Origin: Vibrio artabrorum
GTDB taxonomy: Bacteria; Pseudomonadota; Gammaproteobacteria; Enterobacterales; Vibrionaceae
NCBI RefSeq assembly: GCF_024347295.1
Contig: NZ_AP025458.1
Span: 1,860,001 to 1,924,000, forward strand
Length of the DNA stretch: 64,000 nt
Reading direction: 5' to 3'
The position numbers were made by a program, and so were the translations under genes. Shown here piece by piece: positions 50,311 to 59,376 of this stretch (positions within the stretch are counted from its first letter, which is position 1; each line of letters begins with the position of its first letter). The notes under the pieces were generated by a model. The model was not told the DNA's origin. It ran no database searches and saw only the letters and a program-made list of their open reading frames with translations.

Positions 50311-52587
50311 ATGGCAGAGCAATTTGCTAAAGCTTGGGAAGATTTTGCTGCAGGTGAGTGGCAAAACGAAGTAAACGTTCGTGATTTCATTCAAAAGAAC
50401 TACACGCCGTATGAAGGCGACGAGTCTTTCCTAGTTTCTGAAGGTACTGAGGCTACTAATAAGCTTTGGGCTTCGGTAATGGAAGGTATCAAACAGGAAA
50501 ACGCAACTAAAGCACCTGTAGATTTCGATACTTCTGTTATCTCTACCATCACTTCTCATGATGCGGGTTACATCGAAAAAGATCTTGAGACTATCGTTGG
50601 TCTTCAAACAGAGAAACCACTTAAACGTGCGATCATCCCTAACGGTGGTATTCGTATGGTTGAGGGTTCTTGTAAAGCATACGGTGAAACTCTTGATCCA
50701 ACCGTTTCTAAAATTTACTCTGAGTACCGCAAAACACACAATGCTGGTGTTTTCGATATCTACACTCCTGATATCCTAAAATGTCGTAAGTCTGGTGTTC
50801 TAACGGGTCTTCCTGATGCTTACGGCCGTGGTCGTATCATCGGTGACTACCGTCGTGTTGCACTTTACGGTATCGACTTCCTAATGAAAGACAAGTACGC
50901 TCAGTTTACTTCTCTTCAAGAAAAATTCGAAAACGGCGAAGATCTTACAGCTACAATGCAATTGCGTGAAGAGATCTCTGAGCAACATCGTGCTCTAGGT
51001 CAAATCAAGCAAATGGCTGCGACATACGGTTTCGATATCTCTGAGCCTGCTCAAACAGCTCAAGAAGCTATCCAGTGGACTTACTTCGGCTACCTAGCTG
51101 CTGTTAAATCTCAAAACGGTGCTGCAATGTCTCTAGGTCGTACTTCGACTTTCCTAGACATCTACATCGAACGTGATATCGCTGCTGGCAAGATCACTGA
51201 AGTTGAAGCGCAAGAAATGATCGACCACTTCGTAATGAAGCTGCGTATGGTTCGTTTCCTACGTACTCCTGAGTACGATGAGCTGTTCTCTGGCGACCCA
51301 ATCTGGGCAACAGAGTCTATGGGTGGTATGGGTGTTGACGGTCGTACACTAGTAACGCGTTCGAACTTCCGTTTCCTAAACTCTCTATACACAATGGGGC
51401 CTTCTCCAGAGCCAAACATTACTGTTCTTTGGTCTGAGCAACTGCCTGACGGCTTCAAACGTTTCTGTGCGAAGGTATCTATCGATACTTCTTCTATCCA
51501 GTACGAAAATGATGACCTAATGCGTCCTGATCTTAATTCAGATGATTACGCTATCGCTTGTTGTGTATCTCCAATGGTTGTTGGTAAGCAAATGCAGTTC
51601 TTCGGTGCTCGTGCTAACCTTGCGAAAACAATGCTTTACGCAATCAACGGCGGTGTAGACGAAAAACTTAAGTTGCAAGTTGGCCCTGTTGGCGACAAGA
51701 TCACTGACGAAGTTCTTAACTACGACGACGTAATGGCTCGCCTAGACTCATTCATGGACTGGTTAGCGAAACAATACGTGACAGCTCTAAACAGCATTCA
51801 CTACATGCACGACAAGTACAGCTACGAAGCGTCTCTAATGGCTCTTCATGACCGTGACGTTCGTCGTACAATGGCTTGTGGTATTGCTGGTCTATCTGTT
51901 GCTGCTGACTCACTGTCTGCAATTAAGTTCGCGACTGTTAAACCAATCCGCGACGAAGATGGCATCGCAACTGACTTCGAAATCGAAGGCGATTACCCTA
52001 AATACGGTAACAACGACCCTCGTGTAGATGACATTGCTTGTGAACTAGTTTCTACGTTCATGAACAAGATCCGTAAGCTTAAGACTTACCGCGACTCTAT
52101 CCCTACACAGTCAGTTCTTACTATCACGTCTAACGTGGTATACGGTAAGAAAACAGGTAACACTCCAGACGGTCGTCGTGCTGGTGCTCCTTTCGCTCCT
52201 GGTGCTAACCCAATGCACGGTCGTGATGAGAAAGGCGCTGTAGCTTCACTAACGTCTGTAGGTAAACTACCGTTTGCTGACGCACAAGATGGTATCTCTT
52301 ACACGTTCTCTATCGTACCTAACGCTCTTGGTAAAGATGTTGAAGGTCAGAAAGCGAACCTTGCAGGCCTAATGGATGGTTACTTCCACCACGAAGCTGG
52401 CATTGAAGGTGGTCAACACCTTAACGTTAACGTTCTTAACCGTGAAACTCTTGAAGACGCAGTTAAGCACCCTGAGAAATACCCTCAGCTAACAATCCGT
52501 GTATCGGGTTACGCTGTACGCTTTAACTCTCTAACAGCAGAGCAACAAGCTGACGTAATCGCACGTACATTTACTGAATCTCTATAA
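50311..52587 (+). CDS. pflB: Formate C-acetyltransferase (pyruvate formate-lyase)
   Basis: PflB converts pyruvate and CoA to acetyl-CoA and formate during fermentation. The 758-residue enzyme carries the glycyl radical Gly733 in RVSGYAVRF and the adjacent catalytic cysteines in [12 protein letters not shown] near residue 417. The N-terminus [24 protein letters not shown] matches E. coli PflB. Codon use is highly biased (GGT, CGT, GCT, GTT), suggesting strong expression. A long leader precedes it. The activase pflA lies 1.3 kb downstream, separated by lpxR. Confidence 0.98.
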   Translation: MAEQFAKAWEDFAAGEWQNEVNVRDFIQKNYTPYEGDESFLVSEGTEATNKLWASVMEGIKQENATKAPVDFDTSVISTITSHDAGYIEKDLETIVGLQTEKPLKRAIIPNGGIRMVEGSCKAYGETLDPTVSKIYSEYRKTHNAGVFDIYTPDILKCRKSGVLTGLPDAYGRGRIIGDYRRVALYGIDFLMKDKYAQFTSLQEKFENGEDLTATMQLREEISEQHRALGQIKQMAATYGFDISEPAQTAQEAIQWTYFGYLAAVKSQNGAAMSLGRTSTFLDIYIERDIAAGKITEVEAQEMIDHFVMKLRMVRFLRTPEYDELFSGDPIWATESMGGMGVDGRTLVTRSNFRFLNSLYTMGPSPEPNITVLWSEQLPDGFKRFCAKVSIDTSSIQYENDDLMRPDLNSDDYAIACCVSPMVVGKQMQFFGARANLAKTMLYAINGGVDEKLKLQVGPVGDKITDEVLNYDDVMARLDSFMDWLAKQYVTALNSIHYMHDKYSYEASLMALHDRDVRRTMACGIAGLSVAADSLSAIKFATVKPIRDEDGIATDFEIEGDYPKYGNNDPRVDDIACELVSTFMNKIRKLKTYRDSIPTQSVLTITSNVVYGKKTGNTPDGRRAGAPFAPGANPMHGRDEKGAVASLTSVGKLPFADAQDGISYTFSIVPNALGKDVEGQKANLAGLMDGYFHHEAGIEGGQHLNVNVLNRETLEDAVKHPEKYPQLTIRVSGYAVRFNSLTAEQQADVIARTFTESL

Positions 52588-52623
52588 GCCTAGACGCTTA
52601 AACTGACCATTCAGTAATAATGA

Positions 52624-52650
52624 GCCTCGCCAATGTGCGAGGCTTTTTTT
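52624..52650 (+). terminator. Rho-independent terminator after pflB
   Basis: GCCTCGC (52624-52630) / GCGAGGC (52637-52643) followed by TTTTTTT. Confidence 0.9.
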
Positions 52651-52788
52651 ATATTTAAAACAAATAACGTTGATTTGACTTCTCTTTCAAAGGGTCAACT
52701 AAGTAAACACGTCTTCTATTGACTTTTTTTCACATATTCGAGCAAACTACGGTACTATCTACGTTCACATTTTTAGAGTAATTGAACC

Positions 52789-53790
52789 ATGAAATACCTT
52801 CGTTGTTTACCCCTCATTCTTCTCTCTTTTGCATCAATGGCGTCTGAGCGGTCTACGTTTACTTTTGCACTAGACAACGATGGCATCTTTGGTGTCGATC
52901 AAGACTATACCAACGGCATATTTCTAAGCTACACATCATCAAGCATCACACCCTATAATTGGGTCAAACCATTAAGTCTTTCCTATTGGGGCGCAAGCTC
53001 TTTAGATAAATGGGAAGTCACCATCGGCCACAAAATGTATACCCCTTCAGATATAAAACTGGAAACGCCTTCAGCCAATGATCGTCCATATGCCGGTTAT
53101 CTGCATACTGAATTCAACTACATCAGCCTGCACCCACAGCTAGTGCAACGTTTCAATATCACCTTGGGCACAACAGGTGAACGTGCACTTTCTGAAGACG
53201 CTCAAAAATTGGTTCACTCAATCACTAAATCGGGTGAGCCTATGGGTTGGGAATATCAGATAGATGATGAGTACGCGGGTAGCATTGGTTACTTAAGTCA
53301 TTTCAACCTAATGCGTAACCAAGCTTTAGCGAATACTCATGTCGAGATCTCTAACGTATCTGAAGTCAATATTGGTAACTTTAGAAGCGATATTTCAACA
53401 GGCTTCATGTTCCGTTGGGGCACAGACTTAGGTGGTAACTTTGGCGCGGCCAATATCACCACAGAAAACCCTTTTAGACCAGGTATGATTGGCGCGTCAA
53501 ACACGGGATGGTTTACCTATGCCGGCCTTGAAGGTCGTTACCGATTTAATGACTTAACTGTCGAAGGTGATCGTTCTGGTATTGATGAATACGCGAATAA
53601 AGTCGGTGATGATCCTGCATCCTACGATGTCACCTTAGAGAACCTTCAAGCAACAGCTGTGCTCGGTGTCGCTTGGTATAACCAATACGTTGGTGCCTCT
53701 TTCGCACTGACCGCTAAAACGCCTGATTACGAAGAAGCGCAAAAGTCGGCCTACACCACTGGTGGTATTACCCTGTTCGCTTTCTTCTAG
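52789..53790 (+). CDS. lpxR: Lipid A 3'-O-deacylase LpxR family outer-membrane protein
   Basis: LpxR is an outer-membrane beta-barrel hydrolase that removes the 3'-acyloxyacyl chain of lipid A with Ca2+. The 333-residue product has a signal peptide of about 18 residues (MKYLRCLPLILLSFASMA). The DUF2219 motifs are FALDNDGIFGVDQDYTNGI near residue 26, ANDRPYAGYL near 95 and LGTTGERALSEDAQ near 127. The C-terminal segment GITLFAFF fits barrel insertion. It sits between pflB and pflA, with its own terminator-like hairpin; a metabolic link to them is not evident. Confidence 0.88.
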   Translation: MKYLRCLPLILLSFASMASERSTFTFALDNDGIFGVDQDYTNGIFLSYTSSSITPYNWVKPLSLSYWGASSLDKWEVTIGHKMYTPSDIKLETPSANDRPYAGYLHTEFNYISLHPQLVQRFNITLGTTGERALSEDAQKLVHSITKSGEPMGWEYQIDDEYAGSIGYLSHFNLMRNQALANTHVEISNVSEVNIGNFRSDISTGFMFRWGTDLGGNFGAANITTENPFRPGMIGASNTGWFTYAGLEGRYRFNDLTVEGDRSGIDEYANKVGDDPASYDVTLENLQATAVLGVAWYNQYVGASFALTAKTPDYEEAQKSAYTTGGITLFAFF

Positions 53791-53798
53791 TTCCGAGC

Positions 53799-53836
53799 AA
53801 AAACGCGCCTTTATTCTTAAATTGATTAAAGGCGCG
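53799..53836 (-). terminator. Hairpin oriented as a leftward terminator after lpxR
   Basis: CGCGCCTTTA (53804-53813) / TAAAGGCGCG (53827-53836) is perfect. The T run lies on the minus strand (53799-53803), and rightward there is none, so the stem best fits a leftward terminator though no leftward gene is near. It may still stabilise the lpxR 3' end. Confidence 0.5.
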
Positions 53837-53948
53837 ACACTCATAGACGATTGCCTAATATTAAAAGGCTTCATTAACATTTGACCCTATTTTATGTACC
53901 GTTTTTGTAATAAAATAAGCGGCATAAATCCCTCTACGAGAATAGCTC

Positions 53949-54689
53949 ATGTCTACAACTGGTCGTATTCATTCCTTCGAATCTTGTGGTACTGTCGATG
54001 GCCCTGGTATCCGCTTTATTGTGTTTCTTCAAGGCTGCTTAATGCGTTGTATGTACTGTCATAACCGTGATACATGGGATCTTCATGACGGAAAGGAAGT
54101 AACGGTCGAAGAGATCATCAACGAAGCAAAATCATACCGTCATTTCATGAAAGCATCAGGCGGTGGAATCACCTGCTCTGGTGGTGAAGCGATGCTACAA
54201 CCTGAGTTTGTTCGTGACTTTTTCCGCGCCGCTCAAGCTGAAGGCATTCATACGTGTCTAGATACGAATGGCTACATTCGTAAGCACACCGAAGTAGTCG
54301 ATGAAGTTCTCGAAGTCTCTGATCTAGTGATGCTCGATCTTAAGCACATGCGAGATGAGATTCACCACGATTTCATTGGTGTATCAAACCGACGTACTCT
54401 GGATTTTGCACGCTACCTGCACAAAATCGGTAAGACGACGTGGATTCGTTATGTGATTGTCCCTGGCTACACCGATACACCTGAAGATGCTCATCTTCTC
54501 GGTGAATTCATCAAAGATATGGATAACATCGAGAAAGTAGAACTGCTTCCATACCATAAGCTTGGTGCTCATAAGTGGGAAGCACTTGGTTTTGACTACC
54601 CTCTTGAAGGTACAAACCCACCAAGCAAAGAGAAAATGGACGAGATTGTTGCTGTACTAAGCCAGTATCATTCAAACGTAAAGTACTAA
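53949..54689 (+). CDS. pflA: Pyruvate formate-lyase activating enzyme PflA
   Basis: PflA is a radical SAM enzyme that abstracts a hydrogen from the PflB glycine. The 246-residue protein has the SAM cluster motif [10 protein letters not shown] near residue 30 (CxxxCxxC), [17 protein letters not shown] near 75 and the substrate-binding region [24 protein letters not shown] segment near 197. It resembles E. coli PflA throughout. It is transcribed with pflB in the same direction but after the lpxR gene. Confidence 0.97.
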   Translation: MSTTGRIHSFESCGTVDGPGIRFIVFLQGCLMRCMYCHNRDTWDLHDGKEVTVEEIINEAKSYRHFMKASGGGITCSGGEAMLQPEFVRDFFRAAQAEGIHTCLDTNGYIRKHTEVVDEVLEVSDLVMLDLKHMRDEIHHDFIGVSNRRTLDFARYLHKIGKTTWIRYVIVPGYTDTPEDAHLLGEFIKDMDNIEKVELLPYHKLGAHKWEALGFDYPLEGTNPPSKEKMDEIVAVLSQYHSNVKY

Positions 54690-54720
54690 AACTGACTTTA
54701 CCTTCAACCTAAACTTCAAA

Positions 54721-54749
54721 CGCTTCAATTTCGATTGAGGCGTTTTTTC
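54721..54749 (+). terminator. Rho-independent terminator after pflA
   Basis: CGCTTCAAT (54721-54729) / ATTGAGGCG (54734-54742) with one mismatch-like G-T, then TTTTTT. Confidence 0.88.
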
Positions 54750-54910
54750 TTGCCCGAGTTTTATCCTTTCACTTCTCTTTACAACTTTTATTTATCAACA
54801 GCAAAATTTATATTAAATCCGTGTTGAGATCATGTTTCTACGCGTAGGAATGCTGTTACTCTTACTGCAACAAAAAAATATAATATTTCGTTTTTAGTGA
54901 GGCTCCTCCC

Positions 54911-55411
54911 ATGGAAATGACCAATGCTCAGCGTCTGATTCTATCAAATCAATACTACCTTATGTCTCAAATGGATCCTGAGAATGCAACAAAATATCAA
55001 CGTCTACAAACGATTGTAGAACGTGGTTATGAACTCCAAATGCGCGAACTTAATAAAGAATTTGGTTGTTTGACTGAAGTAGAATGTCGCGAAATTATCG
55101 ACATCATGGAGATGTACCATGCCATGCAAGAGTCGAACAAAATGCTCGCAGAGCAAGAACAAGCGGAAGTAGATCAACGCCGCCTGCAGTTCTTAGGTTT
55201 TGATATCGCTTCTGAAGCTCAAATCGTACATTACGTGCGCTTCCTTGTTGATTCTGAAGGTCTGTACCCTCAATTCGATAAAGCGGATCACCACTTCAAT
55301 AGCCAAATGCCAATGCTAGAAAAGTACCGTCGCATGCTCACAACATGGCGCAACTGCCCTCGTCAGTATCACCTATGTGCGACCGAGCTATCTCAAATCT
55401 TTAATGCTTAA
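54911..55411 (+). CDS. yfbU: YfbU family protein
   Basis: A 166-residue cytoplasmic helical protein of unknown role. The N-terminus [20 protein letters not shown] and the blocks [48 protein letters not shown] and [21 protein letters not shown] match E. coli YfbU along the whole length. A GAGG lies at 54900 before the ATG. The last codons and stop (NA*) are written in the first units of a heptamer array. It stands alone between pflA and yeaG. Confidence 0.92.
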   Translation: MEMTNAQRLILSNQYYLMSQMDPENATKYQRLQTIVERGYELQMRELNKEFGCLTEVECREIIDIMEMYHAMQESNKMLAEQEQAEVDQRRLQFLGFDIASEAQIVHYVRFLVDSEGLYPQFDKADHHFNSQMPMLEKYRRMLTTWRNCPRQYHLCATELSQIFNA

Positions 55412-55470
55412 TGCTTAATGCTTAATGCTTAATGCTTAATGCTTAATGCTTAATGCTTAATGCTTAATGC
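55401..55470 (+). repeat. Tandem heptamer array TTAATGC x10 across the yfbU stop codon
   Basis: Ten perfect copies of TTAATGC from 55401 to 55470. The yfbU stop TAA (55409-55411) lies in units 2-3, and the array runs on into the 3' region, ending about 30 bases before the terminator. Confidence 0.98.
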
Positions 55471-55502
55471 TCTAGTAGAGCAAATTTAATTCCGTTTATA
55501 CA

Positions 55503-55534
55503 AGGGCTATTCATGAAGAATCGCCCTTTTTTTA
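55503..55534 (+). terminator. Rho-independent terminator after yfbU
   Basis: AGGGC-TATTC (55503-55512) pairs with GAATCGCCCT (55518-55527), imperfect, then a T run. Confidence 0.75.
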
Positions 55535-56015
55535 TTTGCTTTTTCACAACTAAAAGTCGTCAATCTCCCTAAGGGACGACGTTCATATTCTGAGCGTACC
55601 TTTGTCATGATCACGATTTCAATATCAACGTCAAAAACGGCCGCTTTAACCTACGAATTCCCCCTGAATGTCTACCTATATATACATCGCTTTTTTATGG
55701 TGAAGCGCATAATAGGCGCTTTCATGGCCTCCCCCAACAAACGCAATCTTCATTCAATACGTATAAATCCAGCACGGGAATGAGAAAGCTTCTAAAAATC
55801 ACAAAACAAACAGCTGTTCACCTCGAATACAAAATAATTTCCTCCTACTCACCTCAAGTTGCCTATTGCTTTCATAAGCTTATTCACACGCAAAATTGTA
55901 AATAAATACATAATTGTTAAGCAAAATTGTGGAAGCGGGTCTAATCTTAAAAGGTAGGGAGAGCCTATTTTCAATCGCTCGTCAGTTTTGACTGGTTAAC
56001 AAGGGGAATGTGACT
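55535..56015. other. Intergenic region upstream of yeaG
   Basis: About 480 bp without a gene. Near its right end are two direct repeats of GCAAAATTGT (listed separately). A TCTAATCTTAA element at 55939-55949 resembles an extended RpoS -10 region but the match is weak. No sigma-54 type -24/-12 pair is seen. Confidence 0.4.
55890..55930 (+). promoter_or_regulatory. Direct repeats ahead of the yeaG operon (possible operator)
   Basis: GCAAAATTGT occurs at 55890-55899 and 55921-55930, 31 bp apart, about three helical turns, with a related TAATTGTTAA between them (55911-55920). Such spacing suits a cooperatively bound regulator; none is known. Confidence 0.45.
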
Positions 56016-57950
56016 ATGAGTATTTTTGACCACTATCAATCACGTTATGAAGCAGCCAAGGAAGAAGAGCTAACATTGCAAGAGTTCTTAGGGCTGTGTA
56101 AAGACGATAAAAGTGCTTACGCGAATGCTGCCGAGCGCTTATTACTTGCCATTGGCGAACCGGAGGTCATTGACACCGCTCAAGACCCTCAACTGAGTCG
56201 TATTTTCTCGAACCGTGTCATCTCACGCTATAGCGAATTTAAAGATTTCTACGGCATGGAAGATGCGATTGAACAGATTGTTTCTTACTTAAAACATGCT
56301 GCGCAAGGTTTAGAAGAACGTAAACAAATCCTTTACCTACTTGGCCCTGTGGGCGGTGGTAAATCTTCTCTCGCTGAAAAGCTCAAAGCCCTGATGCAGA
56401 AACTACCCATCTATGTATTGTCTGCTGACGGTGAACGAAGCCCAGTAAACGATCACCCATTCTGTCTATTCGATGTTAACGAAGACGGCGACTTATTGAA
56501 GAACGAATATGGCATTGAAAAACGCTATCTTCGCTCAATTATGTCTCCGTGGGCCGCGAAACGTCTGCACGATTTTGGCGGTGATATTTCCAAATTTAAA
56601 GTCATCAAACTGCGCCCTTCTATTCTCGATCAAGTTGCGATCGCGAAAACAGAGCCCGGTGATGAAAACAACCAAGATATCTCGTCTCTGGTTGGTAAAG
56701 TTGATATTCGTAAACTTGAACACTTCTCTCAAGATGATCCTGATGCCTACAGCTACTCTGGTGCGCTATGTAAAGCCAACCAAGGTGTGATGGAATTCGT
56801 GGAGATGTTCAAGGCTCCAATCAAAGTATTACACCCTCTACTAACGGCAACGCAAGAAGGTAACTTCAACGGTACCGAAGGACTTTCAGCACTGCCATTT
56901 GACGGTATGATTCTCGCTCACTCGAACGAATCCGAGTGGCAGACCTTCCGTAACAACAAAAACAACGAAGCCTTCCTCGACCGTGTGTACATTGTAAAAG
57001 TCCCTTACTGTCTGCGCGTCTCTGAAGAAGTTAAGATCTACAAGAAACTGCTTGAACACAGTGAGCTGTCCAAAGCCCCTTGTTCACCAAGCACACTCGA
57101 TCTGCTATCGCAATTCAGCATCCTATCGAGACTGAAAGAGCCTGAAAACTCTTCTCTGTTCTCAAAAATGCGCGTTTACGATGGTGAGACACTAAAAGAC
57201 ACCGATCCAAAAGCGAAGAGCTACCAAGAGTACCGAGATTATGCTGGCGTTGACGAAGGCATGTCTGGGCTATCAACGCGTTTCGCCTTTAAGATCCTAT
57301 CTCGTGTGTTTAACTTCGACCAAGCCGAAGTGGCCGCGAACCCAGTACACCTGTTCTACGTGATTGAACAACAAATCGAACGTGAGCAGTTCCCTCAAGA
57401 GACCGCCGAAAAGTATCTAGAGTTCTTGAAAGGATACCTAGTGCCACGTTACGTCGAGTTCATCGGTAAAGAGATTCAAACCGCTTACCTAGAGTCTTAC
57501 TCTGAGTACGGTCAGAATATCTTCGACCGCTATGTCACCTATGCCGATTTCTGGATTCAAGACCAAGAGTACCGCGATCCAGAAACAGGCCAGCTATTTG
57601 ACCGTGCTTCTCTGAACGGTGAACTAGAGAAAATCGAGAAAACGGCCGGGATCAGTAACCCTAAAGACTTCCGAAATGAGATTGTGAACTTTGTGCTTCG
57701 TGCCAAAGCCAACAATAACGGTCAAAATCCAGTTTGGACGAGCTACGAGAAACTGCGCACTGTGATTGAGAAGAAAATGTTCTCTAACACAGAAGAGCTA
57801 CTTCCTGTTATTTCGTTCAATGCTAAGACCTCAACGGATGATCAGAAAAAACATGACGACTTCGTTGCTCGTATGATGGAAAAAGGCTACACCGAGAAAC
57901 AAGTGAGACTTCTATCCGAGTGGTACCTAAGAGTTCGTAAATCTTCATAA
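56016..57950 (+). CDS. yeaG: PrkA-family serine protein kinase YeaG
   Basis: A 644-residue protein, the same length as E. coli YeaG, when started at ATG 56016 (AAGGGGAA nine bases upstream); GTG 56010 is a less likely start. The N-terminal AAA+-like part has Walker A LLGPVGGGKSSLAEKL near residue 103; the middle holds MSPWAAKRLHDFGGDISKF and TEPGDENNQDISSLVGKVDI; the PrkA C-terminal kinase-like domain begins about 420 and ends YTEKQVRLLSEWYLRVRKSS. In E. coli it acts with YeaH and is induced by stress and nitrogen limitation. It leads the yeaG-yeaH-ycgB cluster. Confidence 0.95.
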   Translation: MSIFDHYQSRYEAAKEEELTLQEFLGLCKDDKSAYANAAERLLLAIGEPEVIDTAQDPQLSRIFSNRVISRYSEFKDFYGMEDAIEQIVSYLKHAAQGLEERKQILYLLGPVGGGKSSLAEKLKALMQKLPIYVLSADGERSPVNDHPFCLFDVNEDGDLLKNEYGIEKRYLRSIMSPWAAKRLHDFGGDISKFKVIKLRPSILDQVAIAKTEPGDENNQDISSLVGKVDIRKLEHFSQDDPDAYSYSGALCKANQGVMEFVEMFKAPIKVLHPLLTATQEGNFNGTEGLSALPFDGMILAHSNESEWQTFRNNKNNEAFLDRVYIVKVPYCLRVSEEVKIYKKLLEHSELSKAPCSPSTLDLLSQFSILSRLKEPENSSLFSKMRVYDGETLKDTDPKAKSYQEYRDYAGVDEGMSGLSTRFAFKILSRVFNFDQAEVAANPVHLFYVIEQQIEREQFPQETAEKYLEFLKGYLVPRYVEFIGKEIQTAYLESYSEYGQNIFDRYVTYADFWIQDQEYRDPETGQLFDRASLNGELEKIEKTAGISNPKDFRNEIVNFVLRAKANNNGQNPVWTSYEKLRTVIEKKMFSNTEELLPVISFNAKTSTDDQKKHDDFVARMMEKGYTEKQVRLLSEWYLRVRKSS

Positions 57951-57962
57951 CTAAACGGTATT

Positions 57963-57984
57963 GAGCTGCTCAATTGGGCAGCTC
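57963..57984 (+). promoter_or_regulatory. Intercistronic hairpin between yeaG and yeaH
   Basis: GAGCTGC (57963-57969) / GCAGCTC (57978-57984) is perfect and lacks a T run, so it probably tunes the yeaG/yeaH message stability and does not terminate. Confidence 0.45.
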
Positions 57985-58000
57985 GTACCAACCAATAACT

Positions 58001-58054
58001 TTATACCCTAACGAACGAATAGCTCTAATAAACCGAATACTCTTATACCCTAAC
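58001..58054 (+). repeat. 12-bp direct repeat between yeaG and yeaH
   Basis: TTATACCCTAAC occurs at 58001-58012 and again at 58043-58054, 42 bp apart, just upstream of the yeaH ribosome site (AGAGGGAG). Confidence 0.7.
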
Positions 58055-58093
58055 AAAAAGTAGCATCGCGACATCAGCTGAGAGGGAGTTCTT

Positions 58094-59365
58094 ATGGCAC
58101 AATTTATCGATCGGAGGCTCAATGGCAAAAATAAGAGTGCTGTGAATAGACAGCGTTTCTTACGACGCCATAAAGAGCAAATCAAAGAATCTGTGGCCGA
58201 TGCAGTTAACCGACGCTCAATCACCAATACTGAAACGGGTGAAGACGTTACGATTCCCCATAAAGACATCAAAGAGCCAAGCTTTCACCAAGGTCAAGGC
58301 GGCGTAAGAGAACGCGTTCACCCAGGTAATGACCAGTTCATCACGGGCGATAAAATTGAACGCCCTAAAGGTGGCGGTCAAGGTGGTGGAGCAGGCCAAG
58401 GCGACGCAAGTCCTGATGGCGAAGGCCAAGACGAGTTTACCTTCCAAATTTCAAAAGATGAGTATCTTGATATTCTCTTTGAAGATTTAGCGCTACCGAA
58501 TCTGGAGAAAAATCAGGTCAACAAGATCACCGAATGGAAAACACACCGCTCTGGTTACCAAAGTGCAGGGATTCCATCCAACATTGCGATTGTTCGTTCA
58601 CTCCAGCAATCTTTGGCTCGTAGAACGGCAATGACAGCAGGTAAAAAGCGCGAACTTAACCGACTGATGGAGCAGCTTGACCAAGTTAAAATGACGGAGC
58701 CGGCACAACCCTTTGAAGAAGGTCGCCTCAAAGAAGAGATTGCCGAGTTACGTAAAAAGATTGAAAGCGTGCCGTTTATTGACACCTTCGACTTACGTTT
58801 TAAAAACTACGAAAAGCGCCCTATTCCATCTAGCCAAGCCGTGATGTTCTGTTTAATGGATGTGTCGGGCTCAATGGATCAGGCCACAAAAGATATTGCG
58901 AAGCGCTTTTATGTCCTTCTATATCTGTTCTTAAACCGCACCTACGAAAACGTCGATGTGGTGTTTATTCGTCACCATACTCAGGCTAAAGAAGTCGATG
59001 AACATGAGTTTTTCTACTCACAAGAAACGGGTGGCACCATTGTTTCGAGTGCACTGAAACTGATGAAAGAAATTGTCGCAGACCGCTATCCTGCTAATGA
59101 GTGGAACATCTACGCAGCTCAAGCCTCTGATGGTGATAATTGGGCTGATGACTCTCCTCGTTGTAAAGAGCTACTGGTGAATACGCTTCTGCCGACTTGC
59201 CAATACTACTCTTACATCGAGATCACGCGCCGTTCACACCAAACACTTTGGCATGAATACGAGAAGTTAGAAGCGAGCTTCGACAACTTCGCTATGAAGA
59301 ACATTAAAACCGTGGATGATATTTTTCCTGTGTTTAGAGAACTGTTCCAGAAAGAGACAGCGTAA
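58094..59365 (+). CDS. yeaH: DUF444 family protein YeaH (VWA-like)
   Basis: A 423-residue protein that works with the YeaG kinase. The N-terminus ([20 protein letters not shown]) matches E. coli YeaH. A Gly-rich linker near residues 95-118 leads into [20 protein letters not shown]. The C-terminal von Willebrand A domain has the MIDAS-like [14 protein letters not shown] near 255 and the block [25 protein letters not shown] precedes the ATG. ycgB follows 11 bp after the stop. Confidence 0.95.
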   Translation: MAQFIDRRLNGKNKSAVNRQRFLRRHKEQIKESVADAVNRRSITNTETGEDVTIPHKDIKEPSFHQGQGGVRERVHPGNDQFITGDKIERPKGGGQGGGAGQGDASPDGEGQDEFTFQISKDEYLDILFEDLALPNLEKNQVNKITEWKTHRSGYQSAGIPSNIAIVRSLQQSLARRTAMTAGKKRELNRLMEQLDQVKMTEPAQPFEEGRLKEEIAELRKKIESVPFIDTFDLRFKNYEKRPIPSSQAVMFCLMDVSGSMDQATKDIAKRFYVLLYLFLNRTYENVDVVFIRHHTQAKEVDEHEFFYSQETGGTIVSSALKLMKEIVADRYPANEWNIYAAQASDGDNWADDSPRCKELLVNTLLPTCQYYSYIEITRRSHQTLWHEYEKLEASFDNFAMKNIKTVDDIFPVFRELFQKETA

Positions 59366-59376
59366 GGGGGCTTGCT

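Noticed and set aside
55535..56010. Sigma-54 promoter for yeaG, as reported in E. coli
   Set aside because: No TGGCAC-N5-TTGC-like pair could be found by eye.
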